The notes under the pieces are model-generated. The model was not told the DNA's origin, made no database searches, and saw nothing but the letters and a program-made list of their open reading frames with translations. The position numbers and the translations under genes are program-made. Of a stretch of DNA of 64,000 bases, positions 25,881 through 33,237 are shown piece after piece. Positions within the stretch are counted from its first letter, which is position 1. Every line of letters starts with the position of its first letter. Source of the DNA: Streptomyces massasporeus (lineage in GTDB: Bacteria > Actinomycetota > Actinomycetes > Streptomycetales > Streptomycetaceae); contig NZ_BMSE01000021.1 of NCBI RefSeq assembly GCF_014648995.1, positions 1 to 64,000 on the forward strand, given 5' to 3'.

Positions 25881-26705
25881 ATGAGTACAGCAGGCGCGAG
25901 CGCCGATCCCCTCGCGGCCCTGGGGGCGCTGCCCGGAGTGGCCGATTCCGTGGAGTCCGTCCGCAAGGCCGTCGACCGGGTCTACGGGCACCGGGTCATG
26001 CGGCGGCGCAGCAACGCGATCACCTCCGAGGCCGCTCTGCGCGGCGCCCGCGGCTCCGCCGCGCTGTCCGGCGCGGACTGGGCCCTGGAGGAGGTGCGCC
26101 GGCGCACGGACTTCAGCGGCGACGACGAGGCCCGCACCGTGGGTGCCGCCCTGCGGCTCACCGCGGAGGCGGGCCAGCTGCTGTCGATCTGGCGGCAGTC
26201 GCCCCTGCGGGTGCTGGCCCGGCTGCACCTGGTGGCGGCCGCGGACAAGGCGGACCAGGTGGGACGGCCCCGCAAGCAGGGCGAGCCGGTCGACGAGCCG
26301 CTCGTCGGGTTGCCGCTGCCGAGCGCCACCGAGGCGCACGGCAGGCTGGACGGACTGGCCGGGCTGATCATCGCGGGCGGCTCCGCACCAGCGCTGGTGA
26401 CGGCCGCCGTCGTGCACGGCGAACTCCTCGCGCTGCGTCCCTTCACGTCCCACAACGGCCTCATCGCACGCACGGCAGAGCGAATCGTCCTCATCGGCAG
26501 CGGCCTTGACCCGAAGTCGGTCTGCGCGGCCGAGGTCGGCCACGCGGAGATGGGGCGCGAGGCCTACCTGGAGGCCCTCGGCGGGTACGTCTCCGGTACC
26601 CCGGAGGGCGTGGCAGCCTGGATCGCCCACTGCGGCAGGGCCGTCGAGCTGGGTGCTCGCGAGTCGATGGCGGTGTGCGAGGCGCTGCAGCGCGGGGCGG
26701 CGTGA
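25881..26705 (+). CDS. Fic-fold protein with degenerate active site
   Basis: A 274-residue alpha-helical protein that resembles Fic/DOC proteins. The region LAAVVHGELLALRPF-like (AAVVHGELLALRPF) runs into SHNGLIARTAERIVL, which aligns with the Fic motif HPFxxGNGRxxR. The catalytic His is replaced by Arg, the acidic residue by His, and the first Arg after NG by Leu. It therefore probably cannot transfer AMP. An N-terminal helix with RRRSNAITSEAALRGARGSAALSG resembles the antitoxin-like inhibitory part of Fic proteins. The ATG at 25881 is preferred over GTG 25863. It is placed between the lipoprotein and the HAD gene. Such genes have often been annotated as oxidoreductases with no evidence. Confidence 0.7.
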   Translation: MSTAGASADPLAALGALPGVADSVESVRKAVDRVYGHRVMRRRSNAITSEAALRGARGSAALSGADWALEEVRRRTDFSGDDEARTVGAALRLTAEAGQLLSIWRQSPLRVLARLHLVAAADKADQVGRPRKQGEPVDEPLVGLPLPSATEAHGRLDGLAGLIIAGGSAPALVTAAVVHGELLALRPFTSHNGLIARTAERIVLIGSGLDPKSVCAAEVGHAEMGREAYLEALGGYVSGTPEGVAAWIAHCGRAVELGARESMAVCEALQRGAA

Positions 26706-26775
26706 CATTGCGGGCGGTCCATCGCCGTGCGGTGGCGTGACATGGCGCGGCAGGAAACGCGGCCGGAAAAATGAT

Positions 26776-26803
26776 GCGGCGGTACGAGTTCTCGTACCGC
26801 CGC
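26776..26803. terminator. Near-perfect hairpin after the Fic-like gene
   Basis: GCGGCGGTACGAG and CTCGTACCGCCGC are perfect reverse complements separated by two bases. This is a likely terminator 70 bp past the stop. Confidence 0.8.
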
Positions 26804-27087
26804 TGGCATGAGCATCGGGTTACCAAGCGTCCTCGATATATGCCCATCAGGTCGGGAGCTTTGCCCGTCACCTGGTGTGGCTGGCCCGTATTCGACGGGT
26901 CGACGTCGCGTGGGTGCCCGGTGTTCATGCTCGGTCCGTGGGGCCAAATGCGTTAAAAGGTGATCCTCTCGGATGTCCTTGGTCTCGCGGGCCGTTGAGT
27001 CCTTTGTACTCCTGCCCCGGAGCAAGCGGAAGTCCAGGCTGCACTTCTTTACTTTCGGGTTCACATAGGGCTGGGCATCGCCACAGG
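26804..27087. other. Convergent gap without a gene
   Basis: The space between the hairpin and the stop of the HAD gene, with noticeably lower GC near 26940-27070. I see no supported gene, RNA or repeat in it. Confidence 0.5.
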
Positions 27088-27921
27088 TCAAGCGACCGTG
27101 GCCCGGCGCCTGTTCGCGTACCAGACGAGTCCCGCGGTGGCCGCCGCGGCGCTTATCGCCGCGACCGCCACGAGCGCCGGGCGCGGCGGGACGGAGAACG
27201 CGGGAATGCGCTGCTTCAGCCGGACCGGGCGGTGGAAGTCCAGGATCGGCCACCCTCGCGCGAGGGCCTCGCGGCGCAGCGCCCGGTCCGGGTTCACGGC
27301 ATGCGGATGGCCGACGGACTCCAGCATCGGCACATCGGTCGCCGAGTCGCTGTAGGCGTAGCAGCGGCTGAGGTCGTACCCCTCGGACTCGGCCAGCTCC
27401 CTGACGGCCTCGGCCTTGGTCGGGCCGTAAGCGTAGTACTCCACCTCGCCGGTGAAGCAGCCGTCGTCGCCCACGACCATGCGGGTGGCGACCACGCGGT
27501 CCGCGCCCAGCAGTTCGCCGATCGGCTCGACCACCTCGGCGCCCGAGGTGGACACGATCACGACGTCGCGGCCGGCGGTGTGGTGCTCCTCGATGAGGGA
27601 GGCGGCCTCGTCGTAGATGATCGGGTCGATCAGGTCGTGCAGAGTCTCGGCGACGATCTCCTTGACCTGCTGCACGTTCCAGCCTCGGCACAGGGCGGAC
27701 AGATATGCGCGCATGCGCTCCATCTGGTCGTGGTCGGCGCCGCCGGCCAGGAAGACGAACTGGGCATATGCGGTGCGCAAGACGGCCCTGCGGTTGATCA
27801 GACCGCCTTGGTAGAACGACTTGCTGAACGTGAGCGTGCTCGACTTCGCAATGACCGTCTTGTCCAGGTCAAAGAAGGCGGCTGTGCGGGGCATCGAGTG
27901 GTTTTCCACGCCCCAGAGCAT
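27088..27921 (-). CDS. HAD-IB phosphatase with C-terminal membrane anchor
   Basis: A 277-residue HAD-superfamily hydrolase of the SerB-like IB group. Motif I is FFDLDKTVIAK, motif II is VIVSTSGAE, the motif III lysine is in YGPTKAEAV, and motif IV is YAYSDSATDVPML. The C-terminal segment ALVAVAAISAAAATAGLVWYANRRR looks like a tail anchor. The homologue in M. tuberculosis is Rv3661, which sits beside the same ssd/Tad operon. It is annotated in S. coelicolor as related to morphological differentiation, as I recall. The start ATG at 27921 gives the N-terminus seen in relatives from memory. ATG 27894 (PRTAAFFDLDKT) is a shorter alternative. Confidence 0.88.
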   Translation of the reverse strand: MLWGVENHSMPRTAAFFDLDKTVIAKSSTLTFSKSFYQGGLINRRAVLRTAYAQFVFLAGGADHDQMERMRAYLSALCRGWNVQQVKEIVAETLHDLIDPIIYDEAASLIEEHHTAGRDVVIVSTSGAEVVEPIGELLGADRVVATRMVVGDDGCFTGEVEYYAYGPTKAEAVRELAESEGYDLSRCYAYSDSATDVPMLESVGHPHAVNPDRALRREALARGWPILDFHRPVRLKQRIPAFSVPPRPALVAVAAISAAAATAGLVWYANRRRATVA

Positions 27922-27994
27922 AGGGGCAGCCCATTCGGCGTAAGCTGGGGCGTGTGGGTTTGCCTGAGAAGGCTCTCGGGTACACCATGGAAGT

Positions 27995-28093
27995 CACGGA
28001 TCGTTCGCGACCGTGCTAACCCGGCCCGACTCCTCCCCCCCCGAGTCGGCCGTGGGGACGACCCCCGCTCTCCCCCCCGGCGGGGGTCGTCGC
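27995..28093 (+). ncRNA. 6C RNA (actinobacterial small RNA)
   Basis: Two adjacent hairpins carry C-runs in their loops, the defining trait of the 6C RNA class. Hairpin 1 is CCGACTC/GAGTCGG (28026-28032 with 28043-28049) with eight consecutive C in its loop. Hairpin 2 is GACGACCCCCGC/GCGGGGGTCGTC (28057-28068 with 28080-28091) with seven C in its loop. A smaller stem CACGG/CCGTG precedes them (27995-28015). In M. tuberculosis the 6C homologue B11 lies between Rv3660c (ssd) and Rv3661 (HAD), exactly this position. The 5' end is approximate. The second hairpin doubles as the terminator, although no U-run follows. Confidence 0.85.
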
Positions 28094-28525
28094 ATGTCCG
28101 GGTGGGTTTTCATCTCCATCGCGCGGCTTGAAAGCCACTGCGATGCAGCTGTGTCGACTGACTTGTCATGCACCTGTCTTGTTACGTTCGGTAGTTGCCG
28201 GACTGCTCTGTGGCGGTCGCACAGAGGGCCTGAGTCGCTCACCGGTATGCCTGAGCCGCTCACCGGTATGGGTGACGGCGATATTCACAACCCCCGGCAC
28301 GTCCACAGTTATCCACCAAGATCCACACGATTTCCGGGATCGCTGCACCGTGATTCCAGCGCGTCCCGCTCGCGGCGAGTTCATGGCCGGTTCCGAGTAC
28401 CCGGGGGCGTTTGGCCGGTTTCTGTCGGCCGTTCACAGGGAGGCCGCTTGTCGGTTCTTCCCACGTTTGGGAATCGCGGGGCCGCAGGGGCCGCGCGAGT
28501 CATGCAGCGAAGGGGGATGGAAAGC
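28094..28525. promoter_or_regulatory. Upstream region of the Tad operon
   Basis: 432 bp without a supported gene, containing a perfect-ish 21-bp tandem duplication (28229-28270) and a DnaA-box-like TTATCCACC (about 28313-28321). The promoter of ssd should lie here. I see no convincing -35/-10 pair. Confidence 0.45.
28229..28270. repeat. 21-bp tandem duplication
   Basis: CCTGAGTCGCTCACCGGTATG (28229-28249; single unit, one base over the half-site) is followed directly by the same sequence with one change (CCTGAGCC...) at 28250-28270. It is non-coding. Confidence 0.9.
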
Positions 28526-29629
28526 GTGGCCGGAACCGTCACACACGATCCGCCGCCCGCCGCCGGAGGGCGGCAGGGCGGACCGCTGATCGTCACCGAG
28601 GACAGCGAACTCCTCGACGACCTGCTGCGCCTGTGCGCGGCGGCGGGCGCCACACCCGAGGTGCACCACGGAGTGCCGGAGCGCAGAGGCAGCTGGGAGG
28701 CCGCGCCGCTCGTCCTGGTCGGCGACGACGCCGTGCGGCGGGTGCGCGGGGCCGTGCGCAGAAGGGGTGTCGTGCTCGTCGGCCGGGACCAGGACGACTC
28801 CGGGGTGTGGCGGCGTGCCGTCGAGATCGGCGCCGAGCACGTCCTGATGCTGCCCGACGGCGAGCAGTGGCTGGTCGACCGGATCGCCGACGTGGCCGAG
28901 GGCGTCGGCCGGCCCGCCTTCACGGTGGGCGTCATCGGAGGCCGAGGCGGTGCCGGAGCGTCCACGCTCGCGTGCGCCCTCGCCGTCACCTCCGCGCGGG
29001 AGGGACTGCGCACGCTCCTCGTGGACGCCGATCCGCTGGGCGGGGGACTCGATGTCCTCCTCGGGGGTGAGACGGCCGAAGGGCTGCGCTGGCCCGCGTT
29101 CGCCTCCTCACGCGGACGGGTCGGTGGGGGAGCCCTGGAGGAGTCGCTGCCTGAGCTGCACTCGCTGCGAGTGCTCAGCTGGGACCGCGGCGACCGGATC
29201 GCGGTCCCGCCGCAGGCGGTGCGCGCGGTGCTCGCGGCGGCCCGGCGCCGCGGCGGCACGGTCGTGGTCGACCTGCCGCGCCGGATCGACGACGGCGTCG
29301 CCGAGGTGCTCACCCAGCTGGACGTGGGCGTGCTGGTGGTGCCGGCCGAGCTGCGGGCCGTCGCGGCCGCGGGGCGGGTGGCCTCCGCGGTCGGCATGCT
29401 CCTGCGGGATCTGCGAGTGGCGGTCCGCGGCCCCTACCCGCCGGGGCTCGACGACCGTGAGGTCGCGCGGCTGCTCGGACTGCCCCTGGTCGGCGAAGTG
29501 CCCGACGAGCCGGGCCTGTCGCGCCCGGACGAGGGCACGGCGCCACCGGGTGCCGCCCCGCGCGGACCGCTCGCCCGGTTCTGCAGGGGGTTCTGGGAGC
29601 GGGCGCTCGTCGAGGCGGGAACGGCATGA
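28526..29629 (+). CDS. ssd: Ssd/TadZ-like septum-site and Tad-associated ATPase homologue
   Basis: A 367-residue MinD/CpaE-like protein. The N-terminal receiver-like part (about 1-130) is followed by a MinD fold whose Walker A is GGRGGAGASTLACALA. The signature lysines of this family are both missing, as in Rv3660c, so ATP use is questionable. LLVDADPLGGGLDVLLGG and VVVDLPRR mark the later motifs. From established knowledge, Rv3660c (Ssd) affects septation, and TadZ proteins localise Tad pilus machines. The GTG at 28526 has AGGGGG 9 bases upstream. ATG 28517 and 28502 are in frame but poorly spaced. Its stop overlaps tadA (ATGA), making it the first gene of the Tad operon. Confidence 0.88.
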   Translation: MAGTVTHDPPPAAGGRQGGPLIVTEDSELLDDLLRLCAAAGATPEVHHGVPERRGSWEAAPLVLVGDDAVRRVRGAVRRRGVVLVGRDQDDSGVWRRAVEIGAEHVLMLPDGEQWLVDRIADVAEGVGRPAFTVGVIGGRGGAGASTLACALAVTSAREGLRTLLVDADPLGGGLDVLLGGETAEGLRWPAFASSRGRVGGGALEESLPELHSLRVLSWDRGDRIAVPPQAVRAVLAAARRRGGTVVVDLPRRIDDGVAEVLTQLDVGVLVVPAELRAVAAAGRVASAVGMLLRDLRVAVRGPYPPGLDDREVARLLGLPLVGEVPDEPGLSRPDEGTAPPGAAPRGPLARFCRGFWERALVEAGTA

Positions 29630-30846
29630 GCACGCTGGCCGGACTCGAAGGTGCGGCGCTGCTCGACGGGGTGCGGCGGTGGCTGGCGGAGAGCGGGGCC
29701 GAGCCGACCCCCGCGCGCGTGGCGCAGGCCCTGCGGGACCAGGGGCGGGTCCTCGGGGACGCCGAAGTCCTGGGCGCTGCCGCGCAGTTGCGGTCCGAGT
29801 TGATCGGCAGCGGACCGCTGGAGCCGCTCCTGGCCGATCCGTCGGTGACGGACGTGCTGGTGTCGGCCCCGGACCGGGTCTGGGTGGACCGGGGCGGCGG
29901 ACTGGAGCTGACGTCGGTGCGGTTCGCGGACGCGGCGGCCGTACGGCGGCTCGCCCAGCGCCTCGCCGCGGTGGCCGGACGACGGCTGGACGACGCCCGA
30001 CCCTGGGCCGACGCCCGGCTGCCCGACGGAACCCGGCTGCACGCCGTGCTGCCACCGGTGGCGGTGGGCTGCGCCTGCCTGTCGCTGCGGGTGGTACGGC
30101 CGCGAGCCTTCACCCTCGGCGAGCTGGTCACGGCCGGCACGGTGCCGCCGGGCGGGGACCGCATACTGCGCGCCCTGCTCGACGCTCGGCTGTCCTTCCT
30201 GGTCAGCGGCGGTACCGGCACCGGAAAGACCACGCTGCTGAGTGCCCTGCTCGGGCTGGTGGGGCCGGACGAGCGGATCGTCCTCGCCGAGGACTCGGCG
30301 GAGCTGCGGCCCGACCATCCCCACGTCGTGCGGCTGGAGACCAGACCCGCCAACCAGGAGGGCGCGGGCCTCGTCACCCTCGAGGACCTGGTGCGCCAGG
30401 CGCTGCGGATGCGGCCGGACCGGCTGGTCGTGGGCGAGGTGCGTGGGCCCGAAGTGGTGCATCTGCTGGCCGCGTTGAACACCGGTCACGAGGGCGGCTG
30501 CGGGACCGTGCACGCCAACGCCGCCGCCGACGTACCGGCCCGGCTGGAAGCGCTCGGCACGGCCGCCGGGCTCGACCGGGCCGCGCTGCACAGCCAGTTG
30601 GCGGCCGCCCTCTCCGTGGTGCTGCATCTGGTGCGCGACCGGGCCGGGCGGCGGCGGATCGCGGAGGTGCACGTGCTGGAGCGGGACCCGTCGGGCCTCG
30701 TGCGCACGGTGCCGGCGCTGCGGTGGGGAGCGGAGGCGTTCGCGCGCGAGCCGGGGTGGGAGCGGCTACGGGGGCTGCTCCGGGGCGAGGCGAGCGGGCC
30801 GGGTGAGATCGCGATGAAGGGGGCGAGCCATGACGAGGGTGCTTGA
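29626..30846 (+). CDS. tadA: TadA/CpaF-type secretion ATPase
   Basis: A 406-residue hexameric ATPase of the type II/IV secretion superfamily. The N-terminal domain holds SELIGSGPLEPLLADPSVTDVLV (in part, GSGPLEPLLADPSVTDV). Walker A is SGGTGTGKTTLLSALL, the Asp box is VLAEDSAELRPDHPHVV, Walker B is DRLVVGEVRGPEVVHLL, and the His box is NTGHEGGCGTVHANAA. All motifs are intact. It powers assembly of the Flp/Tad pilus. It is coupled to ssd by ATGA at its start. Its 3' end lies inside a 55-bp junction duplication that separates it from tadB. Confidence 0.93.
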   Translation: MSTLAGLEGAALLDGVRRWLAESGAEPTPARVAQALRDQGRVLGDAEVLGAAAQLRSELIGSGPLEPLLADPSVTDVLVSAPDRVWVDRGGGLELTSVRFADAAAVRRLAQRLAAVAGRRLDDARPWADARLPDGTRLHAVLPPVAVGCACLSLRVVRPRAFTLGELVTAGTVPPGGDRILRALLDARLSFLVSGGTGTGKTTLLSALLGLVGPDERIVLAEDSAELRPDHPHVVRLETRPANQEGAGLVTLEDLVRQALRMRPDRLVVGEVRGPEVVHLLAALNTGHEGGCGTVHANAAADVPARLEALGTAAGLDRAALHSQLAAALSVVLHLVRDRAGRRRIAEVHVLERDPSGLVRTVPALRWGAEAFAREPGWERLRGLLRGEASGPGEIAMKGASHDEGA

Positions 30847-30956
30847 GGTGTCGAGGGGTGTGGCTGTGGTGGGGGAGGCGAGGCATGACGGGGGTGCTTG
30901 AGGTGTCGAGGGGTGTGGCTGTGGTGGGGGAGGCGAGCCATGACGGGGGTGCCTGA
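30820..30956 (+). repeat. 55-bp duplications of the tadA/tadB junction
   Basis: Start codons in the same context (GGCGAGCCATGACG or GGCGAGGCATGACG) lie at 30830, 30885 and 30940, exactly 55 bp apart. Between them the sequence is nearly identical. The first two open mini-cistrons of 23 codons each (30830-30901 and 30885-30956). Each overlaps the next start by 17 bp, just as the tadA stop (30846) overlaps the first ATG by 17 bp. Only the third ATG leads into tadB. Confidence 0.92.
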
Positions 30957-31812
30957 GATGTCGATGGGTGCGGCCGTGGCGTGCATGGGGGCGGCTGTCT
31001 GGCTGCTGGGTGAGCGTGAGGAGGCGGCGCGGCGGGCGCGGTTGCTGCTCGCGGACGGGGCAGCCGTCGGGAGCGGCCCGCCCGGGTGGCGGCGGATGAT
31101 GGGTGGGCTGCGGTGTGGCCGTGGGCGGCTGCGGGCCGAGTGGTGGTCACCTTTGGCCGGGCTGGTGCTGGCGGTGCTCGGGGCGTCGGTGCTGCCGGCC
31201 GTCCTCGGGGCGGCCGGGGTGCCGCTGCTGCGGCGGACCCGGCTGGCCGGCGAGGTGCGGCGGGACCGAGAGCACCGGGCCGACGCGGTGATCGCGCTGT
31301 GCGGGGCGCTCGCCGGTGAGGTGCGGGCCGGGCGCCAGCCGGGTGAGGGACTGCTGCGGGCCGCGCGGGACTGCGGCGGGCTCGCGGACGCTCAGGCGAC
31401 GGTGCTTGCGGCGGCGCGGTTCGGCGGTGACGTGCCGGAGGCGCTGGCCACGGCGGCGCGGCAACCGGGCGCCGAGGGACTACGGGGACTCGCGGCGTGC
31501 TGGCGGGTGGCCGTGGACCAGGGTGCGGGACTCGCGGCCGGGCTCGACCGGCTCGCCGCCGCCCTGCGCGCGGAACGGGACCAACGGTCCGACCTGCGAG
31601 CCCAGTTGGCGGGCGCCCGGGCCACGGCGGTGATGCTCGCCGGATTGCCGGCCCTGGGGCTCCTCATCGGCACCGCCCTCGGGGCCGATCCCCTCCACGT
31701 CCTGCTGCACACCGGGGCGGGACTGGGCTGTCTGGCGGCCGGCGGGGCGCTGGAGGGCCTGGGGCTGTGGTGGGTGCAGCGGATCGTGCGAGGCGCGGAG
31801 ACGGCGGCATGA
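30940..31812 (+). CDS. tadB: TadB-like inner-membrane platform protein
   Basis: A 290-residue T2SF-domain protein. Two N-terminal membrane segments (AAVACMGAAVWLLG and SPLAGLVLAVLGASVLPAVLGAAGVPLL) are followed by a cytoplasmic helical domain (RADAVIALCGALAGEVRAGR...) and two C-terminal segments. It is the membrane platform of the Tad machine together with TadC. The ATG at 30940 belongs to the last copy of the 55-bp junction repeat. ATG 30958 is also possible. Its stop overlaps tadC (ATGA). Confidence 0.86.
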   Translation: MTGVPEMSMGAAVACMGAAVWLLGEREEAARRARLLLADGAAVGSGPPGWRRMMGGLRCGRGRLRAEWWSPLAGLVLAVLGASVLPAVLGAAGVPLLRRTRLAGEVRRDREHRADAVIALCGALAGEVRAGRQPGEGLLRAARDCGGLADAQATVLAAARFGGDVPEALATAARQPGAEGLRGLAACWRVAVDQGAGLAAGLDRLAAALRAERDQRSDLRAQLAGARATAVMLAGLPALGLLIGTALGADPLHVLLHTGAGLGCLAAGGALEGLGLWWVQRIVRGAETAA

Positions 31813-32600
31813 GCGGAGAAGCCGTCCACAGGCTGGGGGTGACCGTGGGGATCGTGCTGGCCTGCGGATGGCTGGTGCGGTTGCTGCTGGAGGTGCGGCG
31901 CCGCAGGAGGATGCGCCGTCGGCTGACGGAGCTGTCGGGGGTACGGGAAGCGACGGCCCCTGCCCTGAGCCCTGCCGTGCGGGGGCTCGCGCGGACGTGG
32001 CTGGCCCCGGTGGGCGTGGCGTGTGCCGGGTGGGCGCTGGTCGGAGGTCTCGCCGGGGCCGCAGTGGGGCTGGCCGGTGCGGTGGCGGTGTGGCGGTGGC
32101 GGCTGAGGCGGGAGACGGCCGGCGCGGACCCGGGGGCACCCGACCCCGCTGAGGCGGCACGGCAACTGCCCCTCGCGGCCGACCTGCTGGCGGCCTGCAT
32201 CGCGGCGGGCGCCGGCCCGGTGATCGCGGCGCAGGCGGTGGGGGAGGCCCTGGGCGGCCCTGTCGGCGACGCCCTCGCCCGGGGCGCGGCGGAGGTGCGG
32301 CTGGGCGGCGAACCGGGCACGGCCTGGCGGAGGTTGGGCGCCGTCCCGGGTGCCGGAGGTCTGGCCCGGCTGCTCGAACGGGCCGATGTGTCCGGGCTGC
32401 CCGCGGCGGTGCCGGTCGCGCGGCTCGCCGCGGAGGGCCGGGCGGACTGGGGCCGCGCCGCGACGGCCAGGGCCCGACGGGCGGGCGTGATGGTGAGCGC
32501 GCCGGTGGGGCTGTGCTTCCTGCCTGCGTTCATCGCGGTCGGCGTGCTGCCCGTGGTGATCGGACTCGCGGGCGGGGTGCTCGGAGGGGGTGGTGGGTGA
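31809..32600 (+). CDS. tadC: TadC-like inner-membrane platform protein
   Basis: A 263-residue T2SF-domain protein paired with TadB. The N-terminal membrane helix (GVTVGIVLACGWLVRLLLEV) is followed by a strongly basic loop (RRRRRMRRRL), a second helix pair, the T2SF helical region (LAADLLAACIAAGAGPVIAAQAVGEALG and so on) and C-terminal membrane helices (FLPAFIAVGVLPVVIGLAGGV). It is translationally coupled to tadB. Confidence 0.85.
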   Translation: MSGEAVHRLGVTVGIVLACGWLVRLLLEVRRRRRMRRRLTELSGVREATAPALSPAVRGLARTWLAPVGVACAGWALVGGLAGAAVGLAGAVAVWRWRLRRETAGADPGAPDPAEAARQLPLAADLLAACIAAGAGPVIAAQAVGEALGGPVGDALARGAAEVRLGGEPGTAWRRLGAVPGAGGLARLLERADVSGLPAAVPVARLAAEGRADWGRAATARARRAGVMVSAPVGLCFLPAFIAVGVLPVVIGLAGGVLGGGGG

Positions 32601-32681
32601 GGCGGCGACGGGCCGGAAGCAGTGAGCGACAACCAGCAGAAGTGTGGAAGTTCGGTCGGACTCTTTCTTACGGGGGTTGAG

Positions 32682-32891
32682 ATGTATCAGGCGGTACGGG
32701 CACGGCTGCGTGCCCTGGTGTGCGGGATGCGGGCGGCGCGGAGGGACGCGGGGATGGTCACCTCCGAGTACGCGATGGGAATCGTCGCGGCGGTGGCGTT
32801 CGCGGTGGTGCTCTACAAGGTCGTCACGAGCGGCCCGGTCAGCGCGGAACTCCAGAACATCGTGAAGGAGGCCCTCAATGCGCGGATGTGA
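32682..32891 (+). CDS. Flp-type prepilin (DUF4244)
   Basis: A 69-residue DUF4244 protein. The basic leader RARLRALVCGMRAARRDAG ends in the motif G-MVTSEY. This fits the Flp prepilin rule of cleavage after Gly with Glu at +5 and Tyr at +6. The hydrophobic pilin helix AMGIVAAVAFAVVLYKVV follows. It is therefore the likely major pilin subunit, homologous in position to Rv3656c. The ATG at 32682 has GGGGG about 5-6 bases upstream. GTG 32622 would add a 20-residue hydrophilic leader and is less likely. No TadV prepilin peptidase gene is in the window. Confidence 0.85.
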   Translation: MYQAVRARLRALVCGMRAARRDAGMVTSEYAMGIVAAVAFAVVLYKVVTSGPVSAELQNIVKEALNARM

Positions 32892-33237
32892 GCGGGGCGC
32901 GGACCGGGGGTTCGTCACGGCGGAGTCGGCCGTGGTGCTGCCCGTGCTGGTGATGTTCGCGATGGCGCTGGTGTGGGGGCTGCTGGTCGTGGCCGCGCAG
33001 ATCCAGTGTGTGGACGCGGCGCGGACGGGCGCGCGTGCGGCGGCCCGCCAGGACTCGCCCGGCGCGGTCGTGGAACTGACCCGCGAGGCGGCCCCGCCCG
33101 GCGCGAAGGTGACCGTCAGCCGGGGCGCGGAGCACGTCCGGGTGACCGTTGTGGCCGAGCCGCCGGTGCTGCGCGGTCTGTCCTTCGCCGTGCGCGAGGA
33201 GGCCGTGGCGTCGGTGGAGGAGGCGGTGGGCACGTGA
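32878..33237 (+). CDS. tadE: TadE-family pseudopilin
   Basis: A 119-residue TadE-like protein. A short basic leader ends in DRGFVTAESAVVLPVLVMF, where G-FVTAES has Glu at +5, a pseudopilin-type processing site. A single membrane helix (VLPVLVMFAMALVWGLLVVA) and a small exported domain follow, with QCVDAARTGARAAAR typical of TadE. It overlaps the pilin gene by 14 bp and the next gene by GTGA, all in one operon. Confidence 0.85.
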   Translation: MRGCERGADRGFVTAESAVVLPVLVMFAMALVWGLLVVAAQIQCVDAARTGARAAARQDSPGAVVELTREAAPPGAKVTVSRGAEHVRVTVVAEPPVLRGLSFAVREEAVASVEEAVGT

